Below are positions 46,010 through 57,400 of a stretch of 64,000 bases of DNA, one piece after another (position 1 is the stretch's first letter; each line of letters starts with the position of its first letter). Below the pieces are notes generated by a model that was given only the letters and a program-made list of their open reading frames with translations, searched no databases and was not told where the DNA came from. The stretch comes from Pseudoneurospora amorphoporcata (Eukaryota; Ascomycota; Sordariomycetes; Sordariales; Sordariaceae). A program made the translations under genes and the position numbers. The stretch lies in contig MU859161.1 in NCBI GenBank assembly GCA_033297205.1, positions 1-64,000 of the forward strand, given 5' to 3'.

Positions 46010-47503
46010 ATGGACGAACGCGCCAAGATCCGAGTCACTCTTCCTCGAGAGAATCCAACCCCGAGCTACTGGCAAGATCCTCCCCATGACATTGCCGACC
46101 AGCATACCACCAAGGACCTTCCAGACCGCGCCGACATTGTCATCATAGGAAGCGGCATCACCGGTGCAGCGATAGCATGGAACCTCCTAAAAAATGTCAA
46201 GCCCGGGGAAGCGAGGTCCAGAAACATCGTCATGCTCGAAGCTCGCCAAGCTTGCTCCGGCGCAACAGGCCGCAACGGCGGACACACCAAAGCCGCCTCC
46301 TACCGCTCATTTCTCGAGCACTCCTCACTCCTTGGCACTCCGGCCGCCGTACAAATCGCGAGACTCGAGTATGACAACATTCAGGCCATCCATGCCTTCG
46401 CCAAAGAGCACAATATCCCTTGCGACTCCAACCCCTGCCACACCATCGACATCGTCTATGACGAAAGCCAATGGACCGCCGCCCACGAAGCTGTCGCAGC
46501 CATGAAGGCTGCCTTCCCCGAAGGAGATCCAGCAGCAGAGTACACATTTCACTCCCCCGAGGAAGTCCAGTCCAAATTCCACTGCGCCCTTGACGCCGGA
46601 ACGGTAGCCGGCCAACCACAAACCATCTACGGCGGTGTCTCCTACCCAGCCGGTAGCATCTCCTCCTACGCCTTCACTACCGGCCTCCTCAAGCTCTGCC
46701 TATCCCGCGGCCTCAACCTGCAAGCCAACACGCCCGCCACCTCCCTGATGAAAAACCGCGACGAACGCACCTGGACCGTACAAACCCCTCGCGGAAGCAT
46801 TTGGACCAAAGACATCATCCTCGCCACGAACGGGTACACGGCCGCCATTGCGCCCACTTTTCAGGGCGTTATCGTCCCCCTGCGTGGACAGGTCACGGCG
46901 CAAAGGCCCGGGAGCAAAGTTCCCGAGAAGGGATGTCTGCCGACTACATACAGCTTCATCTACGATAAGGGGTACGAGTACATGATTCCGCGGCCAAAGG
47001 GGAGTCGAAACGAGGGGGACTTGGTCATTGGCGGTGGGCTGGTGAGGGCTAAGGGGGACGGGTTGGAGGAGTACGGGACTACGGATGATACCACGGTCAA
47101 CGAGGAGATTAGCGACTACCTTGCCGATACGCTAACGAGATACTTTGGTGGCGATGACGGAAAGGGGAATTGGGGAGACGATCACCCAGATGGAAAAGTA
47201 AGAAAGGAGTGGACGGGGATCATGGGGTACACGCCTGATGGGTTCCCCATGGTGGGAGCGGTGCCGGGGGAGACGGGGTTCTGGATGAGTTGCAGTTTCC
47301 AGGGGCATGGGATGGTGCTGTGTTGGATGTGTGCGAAGGCGTTGGTGGAGATGATGGATGGGAGGGATAATGAGGAGTTGAAGGCATGGTTTCCCGAGGC
47401 GTTCAGGGTTGGTTTTGAGAGGATGAGGAAGAGGTTCCAGGGCAGGTTGCATACGAGTGCTACGGTGCCACCGGGGCCGGCGGTAGGAGGGCAGTCTGCG
47501 TAA
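46010..47503 (+). CDS. FAD-dependent oxidoreductase, DAO family, 497 aa
   Basis: A single exon without introns. Residues 43-60 form the Rossmann beta-alpha-beta unit with GSGITG at 47-52 for FAD binding. CSGATGRNGGH at about 82-92 is the second conserved flavin contact typical of the D-amino-acid oxidase/glycine-sarcosine oxidase superfamily. The C-terminus has the family signature GYTPDGFPMVG and GFWMSCSFQGHGM, which closes the FAD site. Length fits fungal members (about 450-500). The substrate is unknown; relatives oxidise amino acids, sarcosine or polyamine-like amines. No signal peptide is seen, so a cytosolic location is likely; no convincing SKL peroxisomal tail (ends GGQSA). The gene converges on the homogentisate dioxygenase gene. 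Confidence 0.92.
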   Translation: MDERAKIRVTLPRENPTPSYWQDPPHDIADQHTTKDLPDRADIVIIGSGITGAAIAWNLLKNVKPGEARSRNIVMLEARQACSGATGRNGGHTKAASYRSFLEHSSLLGTPAAVQIARLEYDNIQAIHAFAKEHNIPCDSNPCHTIDIVYDESQWTAAHEAVAAMKAAFPEGDPAAEYTFHSPEEVQSKFHCALDAGTVAGQPQTIYGGVSYPAGSISSYAFTTGLLKLCLSRGLNLQANTPATSLMKNRDERTWTVQTPRGSIWTKDIILATNGYTAAIAPTFQGVIVPLRGQVTAQRPGSKVPEKGCLPTTYSFIYDKGYEYMIPRPKGSRNEGDLVIGGGLVRAKGDGLEEYGTTDDTTVNEEISDYLADTLTRYFGGDDGKGNWGDDHPDGKVRKEWTGIMGYTPDGFPMVGAVPGETGFWMSCSFQGHGMVLCWMCAKALVEMMDGRDNEELKAWFPEAFRVGFERMRKRFQGRLHTSATVPPGPAVGGQSA

Positions 47504-47675
47504 ACAGCATAAGATGGGTTGACCGCACATGAAGGTTGGAGTGAGTTATATGATGATGGGGTGTGAGATTGCTTTTATGCTACCTACCTTATGTTTAACT
47601 GATACCCTTTTGTGAGGATCTCACCAACATGCCGGTTGCTGGTTTTTATTCAATTGCACATGGGCGTGGGAAACA

Positions 47676-47934
47676 GCTACCGTAGAAACTCGTCAAACTG
47701 GCCGAAAGCTAACCCTGTTTTTCTGGCAGATGTAGGGCAGGAATTAGTCCAGTCAGCCAACATACATCAGCAAATGTATCTGCCCAGTTAGGGGAAACTG
47801 AAGGACGTTGCCCTCCACGTTAACTCACATACATTCACATGTACAGGAAGCGGGCTGATACTGCCAGCTCCCTGTACATATCTGCCAGAAAAACAGGGAA
47901 AGCTTTCGGCCAGTTTGACGAGTTTCTACGGTAC
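47676..47934. repeat. Long inverted repeat between convergent genes
   Basis: The left arm 47676-47735 and right arm 47883-47934 are reverse complements over about 52 bp with two mismatches (core ctttcggccagtttgacgag on the right arm). The loop is about 150 bp. It lies in the 877-bp gap between the 3' ends of the oxidoreductase (+) and homogentisate dioxygenase (-) genes. RNA reading through from either gene would fold into a strong hairpin. No ORF or transposon ends with target duplications were found around it. Confidence 0.85.
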
Positions 47935-48380
47935 TCGAGACCCACCGAGGCGCGATGCCAGAAAACGGCTGTGCCTGTGCTTAGTTGTGCGAAAAATCGT
48001 CACTTACCCTGCACTTCTTCGTTGCCAACTGCCAACCGCACCATGTGAAGAGAATGGAAACCAACCATTCGACCGCAGGCACATGGCCCCAATGCAATGC
48101 AGAATTCAAACAATCTGAATATATTGTATTTTGAATGCAATGGCATGATGATCAATTGTTCAAGTAACGACTACGTCTGGTATAGCTTTCCTACTCACTC
48201 CCTTTTAAAGTGGTGGCTCCTTCTCCTCGTCGGTCGGTATGTTTCTTCTTCCTACAGCCACACGATCACTCCATCATGTCAGCATGTTCCCTTTTCCTGT
48301 TACTACCTAACCAAAGTAACTTGATCCTCAAATATCCATCTCCCCTTCTCCCCCTTTCTTTCGCCTTCCAACTCCCTTGT

Positions 48381-49858
48381 TTACAGCAAATGCTTCTCCC
48401 CCTTCTCCCCCTCCAGTGCCGCCATCCCCTTCCAATGCACCTTCACCCCACCCCAGCTATGCTCATTATAATCCTCCTGCACCTTCTGACAAGTCTTGAG
48501 TCCCCAATCCGTCACGCCCACCATGAAACAACTCTCAAACATAAACGCACAACTTCCCTCCCCGACCTTGATCGGTTTCAGCTCCGCGTTCCTCGCCCCC
48601 TCATAGCTCGTCGCGTCGGGACCATGGCCACTCATAACATTGTGCAAACTCGCTCCTCCCGGGACGAACCCCCCCTTGCCGCCCTTCTTCGCATCGTAAG
48701 CACCTGTTATCAAACCCATGAACTCGCTCATCGTGTTCCTGTGGTACCAAGGAGGACGGAACGTGTCCTCGCCCACCAGCCAGCGAGGCGGGAAGATGAC
48801 GAAGTCGGCAATGGCGGTTCCCACATGGTCGGAGGGGCCCGTCAGGACCGTGAAGATGGACGGGTCCGGATGGTCAAAGCTGATGGAGCCGATGGTGTTG
48901 AAGCGCCCCAGGTCGTACTTGTAGGGGTAGTAATTACCGTGCCAGGCGACGACGTCGAAGGGCGTGTGTGGCTGCTTGGTTTCGAACAAGGTGTTGTTGA
49001 ACTTGGCGGTGATGGTATAAGAGTTTTGTCCGTCGAGCGCGATCGACCCGTGGTCTTCGCTGAAGCAGGCCACGGGCGCTTGGAAGTCGCGCGCGTTGGC
49101 GAGGCCGTTGGAGCCGATGGGACCCAGCTCAGGGAGCTGGAAGTGCCCCTGGTAGAGTTCCAAAGCGTAACCGCGGACGGGGCCGGAGGGTAAGAGGACT
49201 TGGTAGCGCACGCCGCGGGGGATGACGGCGATTTCCATTGGGCGGACTAGAAGCCAGCCGAACTCGGTGCGGATGTCTAGCACGCCGTCTTGAGCGACGA
49301 TGAGCAGGTCGCCGTCGGCCGAGCAGAAGGCTGATTGGGCGTCCATGGAGTTTCCTGCCGCGTAGACGTACATGCCCAGCCCTTGCTTGAGGGTGGGGTC
49401 GCCGGCGCCGGCGACGAGACGTAGACCAGAGACGAAGTCGGTGTCGGATTCGTGGTCGAAGGGGTCCCAGCGGAGTTGGTTGGGGATGTAGTGCAGCTTC
49501 GAGGGCGATTGCTCGAGGACGGGCTCCTGGCCGTTCTTAGCCGGCGTGGCCTCGCCGAAGGGCGGGTGTGAGCACGAGGGGAGGATGCGGTAGAGCCATG
49601 ATTGTTTGTTCTCGTGGCGGGGAGCTGTGAAGGCGGTTCCGGAGAGTTTTTCGGCGTAGAGGCCGAGGGGAGGCTTCTGAGGGGAGTTGTGGCCGATGGG
49701 GAGCGCGCCGGAGACGGCTTCGGATCTGGGACGTTCAGTTAGTAGAGTGGAAGAGTTGATAGTAGAGGAGGGATTGGGATTGATACTTACTCTAGGTAGG
49801 AAGCGAAGCCATTCTGGTACCGGTACTTTTCCTTGAAGTCGAAGTTGGTGACTGGCAT
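48381..49858 (-). CDS. hmgA: Homogentisate 1,2-dioxygenase, 470 aa
   Basis: Exon 1 is 49858-49791 (starts MPVTNFDFKEKYRYQNGF) and exon 2 is 49725-48381. The intron is 65 bp (gtaagt ... ctaactgaacgtcccag). Length fits the family (about 440-470). Diagnostic segments include SGALPIGHNSPQKPPLGLYA, DGDLLIVAQ, VAWHGNYYPYKYDL, FDHPDPSIFTVLT and PGGASLHNVMSGHGPD. The non-haem Fe(II) ligands are visible as His351 and Glu357 in WYHRNTMSEFMG and His390 in MSGHGPDA. The enzyme opens the ring of homogentisate to 4-maleylacetoacetate in Phe/Tyr catabolism in the cytosol; its loss causes pyomelanin accumulation. No fahA or maiA neighbour is present in this window. The hmgA symbol follows Aspergillus usage. 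Confidence 0.95.
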
Positions 49859-51304
49859 TATCACGATTTGGTATAATCCAACTTGGTTGTTGTTGTAACT
49901 TGAAAGCTCTGTGCTACCGGAGGAGGAGGATGAGGAGGAGGGGGAAGATCAAGTCAAGTCATGGACAGATGGAGCAGAAGAAGGAGGACTTGGGAGAAGG
50001 AAAGGAATCTCTCCGAAAGCCAAACAAAGTCCATGAAACCCATCCATCTTTTTCTGATGCCGAGGTAGCACTGCTACTTCTAGTCTTCGTCATCATGGTT
50101 CAGTTCTCGAACAGGCTTCCCAAATTCCGCCCCATCCCAAGCCCGGCGCAAGACCGCGATGCAGGACCGCCAGTAGCCGAAGGTATGCGTCTCCAATTGC
50201 GGCCCGTTTGGCGGGGATTGTCCTCTAAACCTGGGGAAGGTCCCGTCTTCTCCACGTGATGTCCATCCCCACTAGTTTCCCGAGCTCCACCACCATAGCT
50301 CTCTCCATTTGGCCCCGCTTCCCCGAAGTATGTAAGCATGGTCCAAGCTTCGACATCTTGCAGGTTTGTGTTTGTCGGCTTGGGTTCCATTTCTTGCAAT
50401 TTTCATGTGGAATTTTCTTGAAGTTTTTTCTTCTTCCAGCGAACAAGATGGATAACTTTGCCGCGGCACCGACAACATACCCAATCTCACGACTACGACA
50501 ACGAGCATGAAAACTTGAGCAATACCTAGGCATAGATCGAGCGGTGAAGGGAACATGAGGCTTTTGTCAAGGGGAACCGCAGGCTCGTACCGGACAGGCT
50601 CGCGAAACCCAGAATCAGATCGTGGAGGAAACGCAGGCTTCAGAGGTCTGTTGGTTGTTTTCGGCGGCCGTTAAACACATCATGTACGTGGTCAGGCGCT
50701 CCAACCCTGCATGCATCCTGCATCTCGATTTCGCGAGTCTTTATGGTCCGCTCTTTTCCGGTTTCCTATTTTGTCATCATCCGAAACTCCGACCATCGCT
50801 CCGTATTCCCATAAAAGTGAAACATGGCCCGCCTGGCCTCACTGGTTTGCCGTCTACAAGGGGCACGGGTTAGGCCAGAGATCTGATGATGATCAGGTAT
50901 TGTTGGGCATAAGACTTTTGGGAATTTTGTAATATAACCTCACAGGTGGAAGGTCTCGAAGCCGTGGAAGCCGTGGACAGAAATGCAAGACACTATGGCA
51001 CTCAGATTGCTCATCACATTGGCAAGGCTGAAAGTCATGTTCATTATCAATAGCATGTCAGACACTGTTGTCTTGTGTCCGCTGCTCTTGTGTGCGTTTG
51101 ACCCAGCCAGCTGTTTCCTCAGACCAGAACGACACCGAAAAGAGGAAAAAAGACGCTGGCGACAGGGGGGATCAACCCCAGCCAGCCATCAGGGAGTCAT
51201 TAATGATACAGATTATGGTCCTGTCATTGTCACCCATCACCGATGAACCAAGGACAAGGATAGCAGGTGCAGACCAAGTTGGTCTGGACGAGACTGGAAA
51301 CGGC
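49859..51304. other. Intergenic; no convincing gene
   Basis: Includes the promoter side of the homogentisate dioxygenase gene. A + frame at 49900-50259 and a few antisense frames at 50225-50556 overlap without domains. Nothing else recognised. Confidence 0.45.
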
Positions 51305-52027
51305 TTAGGCGGCCTCTTCCTCGCCGGCGGCGGCCTTCTTCTTCTTCTTGGAGGAGCCGCCCGCGGGCTTCATGGTGCCAGGGTTCGTTGCCAAGTGTAC
51401 TAGGAGTGATGTCCACGACTCCTCCTTGTCCCACTCGAATCCCCTGAGGTATGGTTCGGGTAGTTCGTCATCGGGCTATGCAACAAATCAAAGAGTCAGT
51501 CAAACGAAACTCCTATGCTAACCCACATATGGATTAACAGGATCGACGAGTCTTACCCTCTTCTTGAACGACTTGTGGATGGCATCCATGGCGTCCCTAA
51601 TGGTTACGCCCTTGAGGTTCCGTGCTGTTACGTGTAGCCCCGTCTTGAAGAAGAGGTCAATCTTCTTGACTGGCGGTGTTGTGAGCATCATCTTGAGGTA
51701 CTCCTTGTCGTCTATCGACGTCGGCGAGGTGTTGACCTTCCTATCATCGGACAACAACTGTGAGCCAATGTCTCAAGTCTCAGCCGTGTCGAGTCATGAC
51801 ATGGTCTGTGGACTGTGGGTGCATGGCAGGACTTACCACCCCAACATCTGCGTCTCCTTGGCAATCTGGAGGTCAATTCCTTGAGCCTCCAGGTCGTTGA
51901 TGTTCATGACGCCATTGGCACTCGAGCTTGCTCGTCGGTGCTTGTGGATGTGGCCCTCCTTTGGGGGTGATGTGGCTTCGAGGCCTTGGACGGCCGAGTC
52001 GACCTTGGTGAGTGGTTCGCCCGACAT
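51305..52027 (-). CDS. Small conserved fungal protein, DUF6699-like, 181 aa
   Basis: Three exons: 52027-51837, 51740-51557 and 51475-51305, introns 96 and 81 bp, phases consistent. The N-terminal part (1-45) is polar with HKHRR. A folded core follows with NTSPTSIDDKEYLKMMLTTP, PVKKIDLFFKTGLHVTARN, GVTIRDAMDAIHKSFKKR and YLRGFEWDKEE. The C-terminus is a basic then acidic tail (SSKKKKKAAAGEEEAA). The arrangement resembles the short fungal DUF6699 domain (two strand-rich blocks and a xVxDAxxAIH helix), whose function is unknown. This family call is from memory of the pattern and is moderate. The Lys cluster might serve as a nuclear signal. Confidence 0.7.
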
Positions 52028-54343
52028 GGTGGTGATGGTGTGGTTGGATCTGGCTACAGATGACTACTGGTGTGGCAGCTGTATAAAGATATAACAGCTG
52101 AATAGGATTGGAGCTCGCAAAGATGGATGCAGATTGGGGAGTGGTGTCTGTTGGACAAGGAGAAGAGAAGAGGGGGAGGACATTTATTGGAATCGAGACG
52201 GGAGCTATGAGGTAGATAAAGGGGAGCGGGACACGAGCACGGCAACGGGAGGGGAAGTTCCAATGCCCTTCTCGAGGCAGTTGCGGGATGGCGAGCCGGT
52301 TTCAATAGTTACAGGAGGGGGCAGAGAGCAGGCAGGCAAGCAAGCAAGCTGCGGGTACATTCCAGAGTAGCCATCACGGGTGGGAAATGAGTGGTGGTTA
52401 CACTTGTTGGAGGGCGTCCAAGTGATAGGACTGGATGTACCGATCGGTTCGTCGGTCTTCGTCATGAGGGGGTTTGCACGATCAAGCCAACGGAAGAGGA
52501 GCTGAAGCGAGTCGAGATTGGAGGGCTCGAGACTGGCTGTTTCCGCTGCATTCGTTCCTGCCTCGCCGGGCGGGGTAAAAGATCACCTGGCCATGGTGGT
52601 GCAGGTGGTGGTGCAGGGCAGTGCGGTACGGATTCTGGAGATGGCCGTTTTGGGATGATCGTGTGATGAATAATTATCATGACATGATGGAATAGGGTGA
52701 TCGGAGGTACTGGGTCCTTCCCTACCACCCGACACTTCTCCAAAAGCCTCCAATGGACCTCCAATCAGGGGAGTGTTAGGGTGTCGCCAAGCAATCCGGG
52801 GAAAAGTCTTGGCGGCTCGACACTTTGACGAAAGCGAACAAGGTCGGCCCACCTCGGGGTGATGGTGCCACTACCCAAACCACCAGGGTGCTATTCCGGG
52901 CGGATTAGCGTCAACCTTATCATCTCGAGTGCCGGTTCAATGACATGACAGACGACCTGACCTCAAGCACACATAAAGGATGGCCGGCACCCGTGATGAT
53001 CACTGGGAGTTTTGGAGACGAAAGTGAACAGTTCATTCAGACTCTTCAGACTCGAGACAAAAGAGCGCGTACGACCCGACCGACGACGTCAGGGCAACGC
53101 TCAGTCACCCCATCCGATCCGTAACAGCCGTTGTCCGTCTGTCGTCTACCGTCCCGAGCGGGGCTTCTTCCAGTGGGCGGGGACTGTGGTCTCTCCACCT
53201 GACAGGCCAGCCAGGGGCGTCATGGCCCCATCTCCTCATGGCACCCCGGGCCATCCGCTTCGATTGAAACCGTTCGTGCGATGGATGCGACTTCCTCGTC
53301 TTGAGTCCAGAGCAGCCGGCAAGGTCCTCTTCACGCAATCTTCGTTCGAAAACACTTGCGTTGATTTGGACGTTGTGAGGGATGAACAGTTGGAGAAGGA
53401 CACATTCATCGAGTAAGTGATGATCACTAAGCAATCATACTTCATCCCGAACGAATCCTCAGTCCTCAAAGAAAAAGAGGCCGGATAAAAGCTCCAGCCC
53501 AGGAATGGTCTCCATTGACAATGTGACAGGTTTGGGCTCAGTTGTCATTGGGCGGCCCAGTCTGGTGTCAACTCAATGCAGTTGCGGCCGCGGCAAGTTG
53601 TCAATGCTGCCGCCCTGATGTTACCTTGGTGCATCACTCCCCCGCCTTCATCGCTACACTACCTCTTGAGGTTGGTACTTCACTTTCGTAGGTCGGGATC
53701 TGCCGTCCTTTGAGCTTGCATGCAATTGAAAGATGCCTGCCGCCCGGTTCCGTGCATGACGCTGCCACAGCTTCCCCACCTTCGTCCTCCCGCTCACCTC
53801 ATCGACATTCCACCGACCAAGAAGAGGCCCCCTCCGATGCCCTGACCGAATGTTAGAGCTGGGAAATTACCGTACTCGGGAATTATTTTGGTAGGTACTG
53901 GGCCCGTCTTTGAAGCTTAACCACTACCTAGCCACATGTCACCGGTCCTCGAGTTCCAGTCCACGACCACGAGAACGGCAATGGCAACGATCACAACGAT
54001 GGCCACGGCGACGACAATGATGCATAGTACTATGCCTTCGGAAAGCCTCATCAACAAATGATACCCGACAAACTCAAGGGAGCACAGCCCCTTGATATCG
54101 ACAGCACAACTTGACCAGTGAGACCGGCGGTCACACCAAAGGCACGCAACTTGACGCAATTGGATACGCAGCAGGACTCGGCGAACACTCCAGTTGGAGG
54201 CTTCAACAGGTACGCCTCATATAACCACACCTCACTCTGTGAACAGAGGAATCTAACACTGAAGTATCACAGTTTCGTCTTTCACTGCCCTGTTCTTCTC
54301 GGCGCTTTTCCTGGATGCCATGTAGCCGAACCCCAGCGATTAT

Positions 54344-54381
<38 letters not shown>

Positions 54382-55438
54382 CTTCCTGGTCGGATCGGGT
54401 ATCTACGACGGGAACGCGGTTCCTGTTCTCGAATTTCTCCTTCATTCCCGCGGCTTGTCCCAACACGAAATGAACGCGGATACCCTCCCGAGTGCCGCCG
54501 AGCCCCGGCGTCAAGGGAATTACACTACTCAGGAATAAGGAAACCACCACGCAACTCCGATTTACGTGCCTGATGGTCTGTCAGAGCGTAGGGTCCTTAG
54601 GATAGTCCTTCACAACATTTCCAATGGCTTGCCTATGTTGATCTGAGACAAGTGTGTGGATGATAGGGCCTCACCTCTCGCCCGAGAAGAAGAACCGACA
54701 CTCCAACAACGAGCTCTGGTGAACCAAGTTCGAAAACCTTTCCGCCTTAAATGAGAAAGTCACAGGTCCATTGCTACAGCTTGCCAATGCCGGGCTTTAC
54801 CAGCCACCACCAAAGCGATTATTGCCGTTTGATGCATACACCACAACCCAGGCTCATTTGAGTACTACTCTACGCCAGTTGCAGATGTGGAGGAATGATC
54901 CAAATTCATGTTTATAAAAACGAGTGATGACTGAAAGGAGACGGTGAAGGCATTTTTTTTTTTTTAGCGGTCAGGGTTTTCCGTTCGGCAGCGTCTCGGG
55001 ACGTCCCATCGATCACATTCCGATTGTTGATGAACCCCAAGGGCGCTATTCAGGCCTCTCGAGAATTCGGCTATGGAGCTACCCGGCACTGGCACGTAAT
55101 CGACGTAACATCTGGAGGACAACCATTTTGAAGAGTAGATATCGTCGGAAGCAAAGCTCCGAAACACAATGGCGATGCGTGTGGGCCAAGTCCGACAGTC
55201 AAGTCTCGACACATTCCTTATCCAGCCCGCAGTAGGAATGCTCTTTCAGCAACTCTGGCGTCAACTTGAAGATGGAAAGTCTATGGCAGGATGGCTCACC
55301 GTGGAAGAGGATTATAAGCGCGATATATCCAGACAGCCGGGGTGAAAGACGTCGGCAGGTCATCGCCATCCACGATATCGGTCGTTCGGCACCTCGTCTT
55401 CGATCATTCACCTCTTTCTCAGCTGCATTCTGCCAGCT
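52028..55438. other. Gene-poor stretch of 3.4 kb
   Basis: Candidate ORFs (+ 53012-53416, 134 codons; - 53917-54159, 80 codons with a hydrophobic Val/Ile/Ala segment of about 25 residues) have no recognised domain. The second could be a small membrane protein but lacks supporting context. An (AAC)13 microsatellite lies at 54344-54382 and a T10 run at about 54955. The last few hundred bases are the promoter side of the 55.4 kb gene. Confidence 0.4.
54344..54382 (+). repeat. (AAC)13 microsatellite
   Basis: Thirteen uninterrupted AAC units. No open frame of protein character uses it. Confidence 0.95.
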
Positions 55439-56580
55439 ATGCGTTCCTGCACCCTCGCCTTCGTGGCATCTGCCGCTGGCGCCCTCGCCGCCACCATGCA
55501 GATCAACGATTCTGGCTTCCAGAACCACACGGCCCTGACTTTGTTAGAGGGTTTGTTTGGGATGGAGGGGCAGCAGATGCCGGCGGTAAATTACCAGCAC
55601 GACATCGTCGACATGGTCATGTCCAAGTTAGCCAACGTCAAAATGGACACCGCCTCCGCCGATGCTGTATCCGTCACCGGCACATCCATCCTAGAGTGGC
55701 CAACCTGCAAGGACACTCTGGCTTGCAACTTCAACATCCTGCAGAATGTTTCCCTGTCTGACAGGCTAATCTATCTCGTCACTATCCAGGTCAAGCTTCT
55801 CGGCGGACCAAACAAAAGCCAGACGCAGTTCAAGGCCATCGAAGGACTTATGCAGTACTTCATCGACAAGAACCTTCCCAATCCCAATATTGCTCCCTCA
55901 TACGGCTTGGCTGGTGTGCTTGAGGGAATCCAGCGTGGTACGGCCATTGCCCTGGGAAAGTCAAACGATACGTACGGCAACCCTAGCTCACTCCTGTGGG
56001 CTAACTTTCTCAGAAAAGAGGACTGGTGATTTTAGGGACAGGGCTGCTCATGACGCTGCTTGGTCTCGGGCCTTCCAAGTGGGCCTCAACTATGGTGTCC
56101 AGACTGGTGACCGGCTTACTGGTACAACGGTTGGTGTCAATAGTAACGTCGACGTACCAGAGCGCGCCGCTGTCTTCAACATCCTCACCGCTTGGACCAT
56201 TCTCGCTCAGAATGAGGGCGTCATTGGCCGTGTCTTTAGCCTGTAGGTTCTTCCCTCTTAACCCTTCTCCGCCATGCTACATCTCATACACCGTTGCTTT
56301 CATTAGTGTTTTTGAGACTGACCAGGCCAACGCCTCCACAAGCGCTCCCGGCGTCTTCCTGCCCCTGTATCCCTACGGCTTCACAGCAGAAAAGTTCATC
56401 AACTGGATCTTCAACGTTTCTGATCCTAAGCCCCTGTACTGTCTGATGGATGTCGCCTTCAGCGATTGTGCCATTGCAGGCCTGAGAATCGAGGCGACGA
56501 CGTTCTTAAACGACATCAACAACGTGGTCACCATCATACCGGCTTTCCTGAGGTGCTATGCGGTTGGTGCGAATATCTAA
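55439..56580 (+). CDS. Secreted hypothetical protein, 337 aa
   Basis: Three exons: 55439-55971, 56036-56242 and 56307-56580. Both introns are 64 bp; the first (gtacgg ... gattttag) has a gctaac branch site, and all phases agree. The first 20 residues (MRSCTLAFVASAAGALAAT) are a good signal peptide with cleavage near Ala17-Ala18, so the product is probably secreted or cell-wall associated. The mature chain has several possible N-glycosylation sites (NHT, NVS, NKS, NDT, NAS). Cysteines include CKDTLAC, CLMDVAFSDC and one near the end, suggesting disulfides. The mostly helical pattern, with segments such as VPERAAVFNILTAWTILAQN, does not match a family I can name. No catalytic motif recognised. 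Confidence 0.75.
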
Positions 56581-57046
56581 CTGTTGAGAGTGGGCCCTTG
56601 TGTCCAACTGGATCGGTCGTGATGACGGGTGATGAGAAGCAGTGTGTCGTACTCTGGGCTTGAGTGTCATCTAGGATGCACCAAACGAAAAGGAGGGCAG
56701 AGTAGCGCAGGAAGAAGAGACTTTTGAACCCATTGCGAATTATGCTATTATATGTCGTTGTGCTTGTCCTGGCGCCTATGTCCATGTCCAGATAAAAATC
56801 CCTCCCCTCCGCATCGCTTTCACCCCGGTTTTCGCTCTTTTCGTGCTTTTGACATTTTACCAGTCATCCATACATGCAATTCATCATAACTCATCAGTCA
56901 TAGGATAAGGTAGATATCTCCACCGAATCCAACTTCCGGCGTCCTCGATAAACGGTGAACTAGATCCCGTTGGTTTCAGGGTTTGTCATCAACTCCGAGG
57001 TCCCCCATTCGGTCCAGTCTGGCACCATTTCTACTCCGCAGTCCTC
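56581..57046. other. Intergenic, 3' flanks of convergent genes
   Basis: Nothing recognised. Confidence 0.5.
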
Positions 57047-57274
57047 CTACCACGAATCCAACCTCTGCATTTTCTTGTTAGGATATATCGCCCTCACAAC
57101 AGCGTGAACCACAACGCTCACAACCATCAGGATCTCCACCGCCACTAGTCCGATCCATATGAGATTCAGCCGCTGGTTCTCGTCCCCGGCTAGGGCGGCT
57201 TGGATGTTGGCTGGGACGGCTGGGAGTTGTATGTAGGCGGTGGGGATTTGGTCCTTCATTGCGTAAATGTGCAT
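57047..57274 (-). CDS. Small single-pass membrane protein candidate, 75 aa
   Basis: The frame MHIYAMKDQIPTAYIQLPA... has one strong transmembrane segment (LIWIGLVAVEILMVVSVVV, about residues 38-60) followed by a short basic tail (RAIYPNKKMQRLDSW). The composition is unlike a chance ORF, and no overlapping frame competes. No family recognised; a spliced upstream exon cannot be excluded. Confidence 0.45.
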   Translation of the reverse strand: MHIYAMKDQIPTAYIQLPAVPANIQAALAGDENQRLNLIWIGLVAVEILMVVSVVVHAVVRAIYPNKKMQRLDSW

Positions 57275-57400
57275 GGATGTTGTGGGTGGCTGCGGGAGGA
57301 CGGTCGCTGTTTGGTGTCACTGTTGAAGGACGCTTGATCGCTGCTGATGGCCGATCGAGACAGGATGTAGTTGTTGGTAGTCGTAGGTATGATGAATGGG

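Noticed and set aside
42537..49858. A secondary-metabolite gene cluster around the methyltransferase and oxidoreductase
   Set aside because: No polyketide synthase, NRPS, terpene cyclase, P450 or transporter is present; genes are spaced by 1-2 kb and include a primary catabolic enzyme.
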